Source of the DNA: Candidatus Gallimonas merdae
GTDB taxonomy: Bacteria; Bacillota; Clostridia; Christensenellales; Borkfalkiaceae
Length of the DNA: 64,000 nucleotides
Reading direction: 5' to 3'
Assembly: GCA_904419525.1 (NCBI GenBank)
Contig: CAJFRT010000002.1
Coordinates: forward strand, 223,311-287,310
The notes beneath the pieces were generated by a model. It had not been told where the DNA came from. It saw nothing but the letters and a program-made list of their open reading frames with translations, and made no database searches. Within the stretch, counting starts at the first letter, position 1. Each line of letters starts with the position of its first letter. Made by a program: the position numbers and the translations under genes. This document shows positions 58,540-64,000 of this stretch, in pieces.

Positions 58540-59681
58540 CCGAAATTCTTATCATCGTATGCACAATTTTGTGCGCGATCTGCCTGATCCTGCTCGTCGC
58601 GCTGCTCCTGAAAAAGAAGAAAGAAGAGGACGGTTCCGGGGCGGAACGGCTCCGGCGGCTGGAGGAAAAAACGGACGCCGTGGGCAAACTTGCCGACTAC
58701 AATGCCCGCACGCTCGAACGCATGGACCATGCCACGGAGGCGCGCCTCGTCAATATCCAGAACCGCCTGACGGACGACATCAAGTACGTGGTGGACGTCA
58801 ACGCGCAGAACCTTGAACGTATCCGCAGAACGGTGGACGAAAAGCTCACCACCTCCATCGACGGAAAGCTCTCCGATTCGTTCGCCCGCATCACGGAGCG
58901 GCTGGAAAAGATGTACGAGAGCGTGGGCGAAATGAAGGGACTCTCCTCCTCCGTTGCCGATATCCGCCGCGTCTTTTCCAACGTCAAACTCCGCGGCACG
59001 TGGGGCGAGGCACAGCTCGACGCCCTGCTGGAACAGATGCTCGCGCCCGAACAGTACCGCCGCAGCGTCAAGCTCAATCCGCTTGACAACTCCCTTGTGG
59101 ACTTTGCGATCGTCCTGCCCGCGCGGGACGGGGAGATGTACCTGCCCGTAGACAGCAAATTCCCCGTGGAAGAATTCGAGCGCCTGGTTTCCGCCTCCGA
59201 GCGGGGCGACCGCGAAGGCGAGGAGCGCGCCAGAAAGAATCTGGAGCGCGCCGTCCGGACGCAGGCGGAATCCATTGCAAGAAAATACATCCTTCCCCCC
59301 GTCACCACAGACTTTGCGATCATGTATCTGCCCTCCGAGAGCCTGTACGCCGAGGTCATACGCACGGACGGGCTCTCCGACTGGCTCCGCGCGCGCCGCA
59401 TTCTTGCCGCAGGCCCCACAAACCTGGGCGCCATGCTCTCCACGCTGCAGACGGGATTCCGCACGGCGGCGATCGAAAAGCGTTCGGGCGAGCTGCGGCT
59501 CATGCTCGACTCCTTCCGCGCGGACTTTGCCAAATTCGCCGAACTCCTTGAAAAGACGCGCAAAAAGCTGCAGGAGGCGCAGGACACCGTCGAAAGCGCC
59601 GAAAAACGCACGGGCACCATCGGCAGAAAGCTCGATTCCTTCCGCGCCGTGGGCGGCGCGCTCCCGCCCGACGAAGAGTAA
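58536..59681 (+). CDS. rmuC: DNA recombination protein RmuC
   Basis: RmuC-type proteins limit inversions and carry a PD-(D/E)XK-like nuclease fold. The 381-residue product has an N-terminal membrane anchor (about residues 4-26), a coiled coil (about 35-140) and the RmuC core with RGTWGEAQLDALLEQML, LPVDSKFPVEEFERL and GPTNLGAMLSTLQTGF. The ATG follows AAAGGAGAACAA and overlaps the cca stop. Confidence 0.93.
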   Translation: MTEILIIVCTILCAICLILLVALLLKKKKEEDGSGAERLRRLEEKTDAVGKLADYNARTLERMDHATEARLVNIQNRLTDDIKYVVDVNAQNLERIRRTVDEKLTTSIDGKLSDSFARITERLEKMYESVGEMKGLSSSVADIRRVFSNVKLRGTWGEAQLDALLEQMLAPEQYRRSVKLNPLDNSLVDFAIVLPARDGEMYLPVDSKFPVEEFERLVSASERGDREGEERARKNLERAVRTQAESIARKYILPPVTTDFAIMYLPSESLYAEVIRTDGLSDWLRARRILAAGPTNLGAMLSTLQTGFRTAAIEKRSGELRLMLDSFRADFAKFAELLEKTRKKLQEAQDTVESAEKRTGTIGRKLDSFRAVGGALPPDEE

Positions 59682-59734
59682 CCGGACCATGTCCGCCGCA
59701 CCGGGTCGTCCCTGTTTCTTCCACGGAAAAACGC

Positions 59735-59763
59735 TTGCATTTTGCGCGTGCGCAAACTATAAT
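59735..59763 (+). promoter_or_regulatory. Promoter giving a leaderless mRNA, with an operator-like palindrome in its spacer
   Basis: TTGCAT (59735-59740), 17-bp spacer, TATAAT (59758-59763). Six nt separate the -10 from the ATG at 59770, so transcription should start at the start codon. The spacer contains TTTGCGC-GT-GCGCAAA (59741-59756). Confidence 0.7.
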
Positions 59764-59769
59764 AGAAGC

Positions 59770-60096
59770 ATGAATCTGACCAGACTGACAGCGATGCCCG
59801 AAAACATCGATCTTCCCCCTTCGCACGAAGCGTTCAGCGAAGCGCGCAGCGTGCAGAGCGGCAGCGTCCGTTCCTGCAAAAATCTTCTTCTCATCGAAAG
59901 CGGCGGCCGTTTCAAGCGGTTCTGCACGGGAACGGAAATCGTACGCATCGAACAAGGCAGCGGACATCTCAAATGGAAACGGGGCGAGCTCCCCTTTGCC
60001 GAGGGAGATATCTTCGCTGCGGAGGACATCGGCGAATACGACTTTTACGGCGGCGGCGTCTTTCTCATCGTAAAAGAAAACAAGGAGACGGCATGA
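59770..60096 (+). CDS. Small cupin-like protein
   Basis: The 108-residue protein begins MNLTRLTAMPENIDLPPSHE. Its C-terminal half (SGHLKWKRGELPFAEGDIFA, then DIGEYDFYGGGVFLIV) reads like a cupin/beta-barrel half with alternating hydrophobic strands, but the metal-binding His set of enzymatic cupins is not obvious. No ribosome binding site is present; the promoter predicts a leaderless message. It overlaps the next gene by ATGA, so it may sense a ligand and be tied to the membrane protein that follows. Confidence 0.65.
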   Translation: MNLTRLTAMPENIDLPPSHEAFSEARSVQSGSVRSCKNLLLIESGGRFKRFCTGTEIVRIEQGSGHLKWKRGELPFAEGDIFAAEDIGEYDFYGGGVFLIVKENKETA

Positions 60097-62636
60097 GCAA
60101 GGATAAACAGGCGCGCAGGGCCTCCGACGCCCAGAAGATCGCGCTCGAAAAACAGCTTGTCAAAGAAGGGAAGATCTTCCCCCGCACCCGTTACGTGCCG
60201 CGCAGCTTTGCCGGGCGCGTGCTTGCGGTCGTTCTCGCGTTCCTGATCGGCGTCGTTGCGGCGATCGGCGGACTGCTCGGCGTGGGCTACTTTGCCGGGA
60301 CGCGCCCCCTGAAGGACGTGTTCGGAATGCTCAACATCGACTACACCCAGTGGCTGACGGACAGCGCCGCGGAGCTCAACGCCCTGCAGCTCGTCCAGCA
60401 GATCTCGGGCGGCGGGATCGACAGCATGGGCGACATCGCAGCGTATACGCCCTACGTCGACACGCTGATCACAACGCTCAACGAACAGCTCTCCGCGATC
60501 GGCGTATCGATCGACAGCGACGAACTCAAAGCGACGAGCTTTTCCGATCTGGGAAGCTACTTTTCGGACGTCGTCAGAAATACGGAACTGGGCAAGGCGC
60601 TGGGCGTGACCGCGGAATCCGATCCCATTCTCGTTGCGATCTGCTATGGTTCCGAAGGTACCAACGAAGAGGGCGGCGACTACACGCTGAATGACAGCGG
60701 CGAGATCGTGATGAACGAGGGCAAGTCCCCCACGACGATCGCGTCGCTCACCGAAGGCGGCAACATCGTCGGCAACATCACCATAGAGTCGGCCCTCAGC
60801 GTCAACGCCGATTCCAACAGTGCCATGCGCTATCTGGCTTACGGCACGGAGGGCGTCTCCTACACGATCGAGACGGACAGCACCGGCAACAAGTACATCA
60901 ACATGCTGCGCGACCCGATGACGGGAACGCTCTACCGCAAGAAAAAGCTCTCCGATCTGACGGGAACGGACAATGTCATGGGCGATGCGGTCATTTCCGA
61001 CATCATCAACATCGACGAATCGACCTCAGGCCTGCTCTACGCGATCCGCGACTGGACGGTAAACGATCTGGGCAACCAGGCGCGGCTCGAACGGCTCAAA
61101 ATTTCCCAGGTCGTCACGATCGACGAAAATGCGTCAAACATCCTCAAAGCCATGAGCGCTTGGCGCATCTCCGACCTGAGCGATCAGAAAAAGATCGACT
61201 CCCTCACCCTCGGCGACGTCATTTCGGTCGGAGACGACTCCCCTTCTATTCTGAAAGCGCTCAGAGATACGCGCCTCGGCGAACTGGCACAGGCGACGCA
61301 GGAACTGCGCCTTGTCGACCTCCTCGGCACGGAGGCCGTGCAACAGAACCGGCTGCTCAAAAATCTTGCACTCAGTTCCGTTTCAACGCTCGCCGCGGAC
61401 ATGGATAACCTCACCGTCGGGCAGGTCTACGGCGATCAGATCTATTCCTATCTCGACCTCGGCGCCGACGGAACGGGCAAAACGTACGCAGACTATCTCA
61501 GCGGATATGACCCCGACGATCCCGACGGACAGACCAATGAAAACCGCCCCGATCCGATCCGCTGTGATGCAGATTCTTTCAAGCTGACACAGACCCGCCT
61601 TCTGCTCGACGGCGAAGGACAGGAGACGCATACACAGGTGCTGCAGGGCTGGTTCCGCACCGCGGACGGGAAGTACGTCCCCGTGGACGAGGACGACGTG
61701 CGCAGAACGGCGGACGGTGCGTTTTCCCGCATCGAGATTTTCCTCACGCCGGACAGCTATGTCTGGAATGCGGTCAATTATGACAACGGCGGCGCACTGA
61801 CGCCCCTTCCCGCCGGAACGATCGGGACAGACACGACCGGCTACACCGTCGAACAGAACGGAACGGACGGCACGCCCGTCACGGACGGAGGAGCTCCCCT
61901 CTATTACCTGACCGAACGCACGGTCCCCTCTGCCGAGGGCGACACGATGCAGAAAATCGCCTATCCCGTCATGGAGGACGCCAACGGACAGTTTGTCCGT
62001 GTAAGGGAACTGGAAGACGGCGCCGAGTACTCGAGCGTCCGGCGCATTGACCTGGAGCGCACCATTGCGGAATACGTCTATACACAGGGCGGTTCGCCCG
62101 TTGCGTTGGACGAAAACGGCAACGTCCTCTACGGCGAAGGCGACGCGCAGCAGGCGCTTGAGATCCGCACCCGCGTCTCCGGAGACGAAACGCTGTACTA
62201 TATCCTCTCGGAGGAAACCGTCGAACAACTGTACTATTACGAGGACGCCGGGAACTACGTCTCCGTCACCGAGGACGATTTCAGCGTGGTATATACGGCG
62301 AGCTGGACGGAACAGGACGGAGCTGTGACAATTGAAGATCACCGCGTGGACAGATTCCTGGACGGCATCTGGTATGTTCTGCTCGGACGCGACGAAGACG
62401 GAAATCCCGTTGACAACTCTGCCACTCCCATTCTTGAAATCGCGCCCACAATTTCAGACGCGACCGATCTGATCAATTCGCTCCCCCTGTGGGAGCTCTG
62501 GCTGCACGGCGTCATCAACGAGAACCCGTTCGCCGTCATCAGCTATACCGAAAATCAGACCGATTACAGCAACCTCAATCAGCTCAATGTGGGAAGCGTG
62601 ATCCGCTACATCAAGGCGCTCTCCCAAAGGCCCTGA
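60093..62636 (+). CDS. Large membrane-anchored repeat protein of unknown function
   Basis: The 847-residue protein has a basic cytoplasmic N-terminus (about 1-40), one membrane segment (about 45-68) and a long acidic ectodomain. Residues about 297-440 contain three to four degenerate repeats of about 36 residues built on a pattern like VxxIDExxSxILKAIxxxxIxDL...RLxxLxL; examples are VVTIDENASNILKAMSAWRI and VISVGDDSPSILKALRDTRL. The C-terminal part is rich in Gly/Asp/Thr beta strands. There is no sorting signal, and no enzyme motif is visible. The ATG follows AAGGAGACGGC and overlaps the cupin-like gene. I do not recognise the family. Confidence 0.85.
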   Translation: MSKDKQARRASDAQKIALEKQLVKEGKIFPRTRYVPRSFAGRVLAVVLAFLIGVVAAIGGLLGVGYFAGTRPLKDVFGMLNIDYTQWLTDSAAELNALQLVQQISGGGIDSMGDIAAYTPYVDTLITTLNEQLSAIGVSIDSDELKATSFSDLGSYFSDVVRNTELGKALGVTAESDPILVAICYGSEGTNEEGGDYTLNDSGEIVMNEGKSPTTIASLTEGGNIVGNITIESALSVNADSNSAMRYLAYGTEGVSYTIETDSTGNKYINMLRDPMTGTLYRKKKLSDLTGTDNVMGDAVISDIINIDESTSGLLYAIRDWTVNDLGNQARLERLKISQVVTIDENASNILKAMSAWRISDLSDQKKIDSLTLGDVISVGDDSPSILKALRDTRLGELAQATQELRLVDLLGTEAVQQNRLLKNLALSSVSTLAADMDNLTVGQVYGDQIYSYLDLGADGTGKTYADYLSGYDPDDPDGQTNENRPDPIRCDADSFKLTQTRLLLDGEGQETHTQVLQGWFRTADGKYVPVDEDDVRRTADGAFSRIEIFLTPDSYVWNAVNYDNGGALTPLPAGTIGTDTTGYTVEQNGTDGTPVTDGGAPLYYLTERTVPSAEGDTMQKIAYPVMEDANGQFVRVRELEDGAEYSSVRRIDLERTIAEYVYTQGGSPVALDENGNVLYGEGDAQQALEIRTRVSGDETLYYILSEETVEQLYYYEDAGNYVSVTEDDFSVVYTASWTEQDGAVTIEDHRVDRFLDGIWYVLLGRDEDGNPVDNSATPILEIAPTISDATDLINSLPLWELWLHGVINENPFAVISYTENQTDYSNLNQLNVGSVIRYIKALSQRP

Positions 62637-62684
62637 ACTCTGAACTTTTTTTCTCAAAACTGCATGCACAGGGCGCAAAAGCCG

Positions 62685-62713
62685 TTGACTTACGGCCGGA
62701 AATATTGTAAAAT
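62685..62713 (+). promoter_or_regulatory. Sigma-A promoter of rpsF-ssb-rpsR
   Basis: TTGACT (62685-62690), 17-bp spacer, TAAAAT (62708-62713). Predicted start about 62720. Confidence 0.7.
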
Positions 62714-62748
62714 AATACCCACGGGTAAAATTACCTGTATTTTGCCTT

Positions 62749-62769
62749 GCATACCGGAAAGGTATGCCG
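62749..62769 (+). promoter_or_regulatory. Leader hairpin before rpsF (possible S6:S18 control site)
   Basis: GCATACC-GGAAA-GGTATGC followed by CCG, in the 73-nt leader. S6:S18-binding leaders with a CCG element next to a short hairpin are known in rpsF operons; the resemblance here is only general. Confidence 0.35.
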
Positions 62770-62792
62770 AATAAGACCGGGAGGTGAAAATT

Positions 62793-63083
62793 ATGCAGAA
62801 GTACGAAATGCTGATTCTTCTTCGCAGCGACATGGAGGAAGAGGCGAGAGAGGCGGAACTCAAAAAGTACGCCGACATCGTGACCGGCATGGGCGGTTCC
62901 GTCGAGTCGACGGACAAGTGGGGCGTCAAGAAGTTGCAGTACCCCATCGCGTTCAAATCGGAAGCATTCTACGCACTGATGACGTTCCATGCGAGCGGCG
63001 CTGCAGTCAAAGAGCTTGACCGTATCGCAGGCATTTCTGACGACGTCTTAAGGCGCATGATCACGAAAGTCGAGGAAAAGTAA
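62793..63083 (+). CDS. rpsF: 30S ribosomal protein S6
   Basis: S6 pairs with S18 on the 30S platform. The 96-residue product starts MQKYEMLILLRSDMEEE and has the signature VESTDKWGVKKLQYPI. The ATG at 62793 lies after GGGAGGTGAAAATT; an in-frame GTG three codons earlier is part of that site. It is followed by ssb after 1 nt. Confidence 0.96.
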   Translation: MQKYEMLILLRSDMEEEAREAELKKYADIVTGMGGSVESTDKWGVKKLQYPIAFKSEAFYALMTFHASGAAVKELDRIAGISDDVLRRMITKVEEK

Positions 63084-63084
63084 C

Positions 63085-63507
63085 ATGACAAAAGTTTTTC
63101 TCATCGGAAATCTGACGCGTGACCCTGAACTGACTGAAACCGCCGGCGGCGTTTCGGTATGCCGCTTCGGCGTTGCGGTCAACCGCTATTCCGGACAGGA
63201 AGAACGGCAGACGGATTTCTACAATGTGACCGCATGGCGCAGACTGGGCGAGACCGTTGCCCGCTACACCAAAAAAGGAAACAAGATCGCTGTCTACGGC
63301 GATCTGCAGATCCGCCAGTATGATGCAAACGACGGCACCCGCCGCACATCGGTGGACGTCATTGCACAGGACGTGGAATTCCTGACCCCCAAACAGCAGG
63401 ACGGCGGCGACAGTTTCTACGATGCGCCCGCGGCACAGCCCGGCGCGGCTCCCAAAAAGAAGCCCGCGCTCGAAGCTTTCGACGACGACGGGGATATCCC
63501 CTTCTGA
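63085..63507 (+). CDS. ssb: Single-stranded DNA-binding protein
   Basis: SSB coats single-stranded DNA in replication and repair. The 140-residue protein has an OB-fold (about 1-105: MTKVFLIGNLTRDPEL, RQTDFYNVTAWRRLGE), a Gly/Ala/Pro linker and the acidic tip DDDGDIPF that binds partner proteins. It sits between rpsF and rpsR as usual in Bacillota. Confidence 0.97.
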   Translation: MTKVFLIGNLTRDPELTETAGGVSVCRFGVAVNRYSGQEERQTDFYNVTAWRRLGETVARYTKKGNKIAVYGDLQIRQYDANDGTRRTSVDVIAQDVEFLTPKQQDGGDSFYDAPAAQPGAAPKKKPALEAFDDDGDIPF

Positions 63508-63540
63508 GCGAAGCCCCAATCTTATAAGGAGTGAATGAAA

Positions 63541-63870
63541 ATGGAAGAGAATACGGTTGTGACGGAAACCGAAGCTGCCGAACCCGCAGCTGCCGCAGCG
63601 CCCGCTCCCGCAGGGGAAGCGCGCGAAGTGCGCGAGCGTCCCGCAAAAAAGAGCTACAAGCGCCAGAATTATAAGAAAGTCTGCCTTTTCTGCCAGGAAA
63701 AGAGCACGATCGACTATAAGGAGACGAACAAGCTCAGGAAGTTCATCAGCGAGGGCGGCAAGATCCTGCCCCGCCGCATGACGGGTACGTGCGCAAAGCA
63801 CCAGCGTGAGCTTGCCGTTGCCATTAAGCGCGCCCGCGTTGCCGCTCTTCTGCCCTTCAAGGCAGACTGA
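63541..63870 (+). CDS. rpsR: 30S ribosomal protein S18 with long N-terminal extension
   Basis: S18 binds S6 and 16S rRNA. The core from about residue 37 ([19 protein letters not shown]) to the end ([19 protein letters not shown]) is standard, with CxxC and a third Cys. The first 35 residues are an Ala/Glu/Pro-rich extension not found in typical 75-80-residue S18. I prefer the ATG at 63541, nine nt after AAGGAG, over the ATG at 63535. An IS element begins 31 nt after the stop. Confidence 0.95.
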   Translation: MEENTVVTETEAAEPAAAAAPAPAGEAREVRERPAKKSYKRQNYKKVCLFCQEKSTIDYKETNKLRKFISEGGKILPRRMTGTCAKHQRELAVAIKRARVAALLPFKAD

Positions 63871-63901
63871 TCGCCAGGTAAAAATCAAAGGCCCCTCGTT
63901 G

Positions 63902-64000
63902 TGAAGTGAACCCCAAAGTTTGGACAAAAAAGAATTAGATTGTTTGGGAATGAGTTCGGTACCCAACCGGGCTCATTCCTTTTAGTTTGAGAGAGATTCT
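63902..64000. mobile_element. Left-hand end of an IS3-family (IS150-like) insertion sequence, partial
   Basis: The sequence TGAAGTGAACCCCAAAGTTT at 63902, continuing GGACA, is the kind of terminal inverted repeat found in IS150-group elements. It is followed by a GGAATGAG/CTCATTCC hairpin (63947-63979) with a TTTT tail, which may block outside transcription from entering the transposase genes. The transposase itself lies beyond the window, so the identity rests on the terminal repeat alone. Confidence 0.6.

Noticed and set aside
1..64000. CRISPR array, rRNA, tRNA or prophage
   Set aside because: No regularly spaced direct repeats, no rRNA or cloverleaf-like tRNA sequences and no phage structural genes were seen on reading the window.

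Overview
The window (about 60% GC by eye) looks like a chromosome segment of a Gram-positive, anaerobic member of the Bacillota, probably class Clostridia; a gut lineage such as Christensenellales is my guess. Support: classic Bacillota gene order (rimP-nusA-ylxR-ylxQ-infB-rbfA-nrnA-truB-ribF, rpsF-ssb-rpsR, rpmE-prmC-prfA), sigma-A promoters with 17-bp spacers and often an extended -10, strong GGAGG ribosome binding sites, a HelD helicase, DUF5685 and DUF1385 proteins, a flavodiiron protein with rubredoxin, and no respiratory genes. Most genes lie on the minus strand.

Layout. 1-11.6 kb (minus): nrdR, ispG, a PolC-like exonuclease, then the rimP-nusA-infB-truB-ribF translation operon and an endonuclease IV cut by the window edge. 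11.7-15.6 kb: two ABC-2 exporters (ATPase plus permease each) behind a promoter with a G9 tract. 15.7-24 kb: HAD phosphatase and HelD, tsf-rpsB, and lon-engB. 24-34 kb: accessory region with rubredoxin/FprA, TetR facing an SDR gene, a MIF-type tautomerase, a GNAT enzyme, an HxlR remnant, a redox/membrane cluster (acetyltransferase, lipoprotein, Fe-S aldo/keto reductase, ECF-S protein, DUF1893), a double-HTH regulator facing an unknown gene, and DUF3788.

34-40.5 kb (minus): purine module xpt, BMP lipoprotein, ATPase and two permeases, behind a structured leader I cannot classify. 40.5-52 kb (minus): trpS-DUF5685-J-like-membrane protein-rlmD, thrC, a P-loop protein, aminotransferase, prfA, a DUF1385-PrmC fusion and rpmE. 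52.3-64 kb is mostly plus strand: MDR dehydrogenase, HAD and YfcE phosphatases, a small membrane protein, (minus) a PAS-PP2C phosphatase and lipid kinase, then cca-rmuC, a cupin-like protein with a large repeat-bearing membrane-anchored protein, rpsF-ssb-rpsR, and one end of an IS3-like element.

The observations I rate highest are: a promoter whose -35/-10 spacer contains nine consecutive G residues (possible phase variation of the exporters); a multi-hairpin leader on xpt that matches no purine riboswitch I know; an exonuclease-only gene at the polC position; two genes whose start codon falls at or within a few bases of the predicted transcription start; two divergent promoters sharing one palindromic -35 hexamer; a DUF1385-PrmC fusion; and a cupin-like/repeat-protein pair under an apparent operator. 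No CRISPR array, rRNA or tRNA was seen. All homology calls come from reading motifs; no database search was possible.
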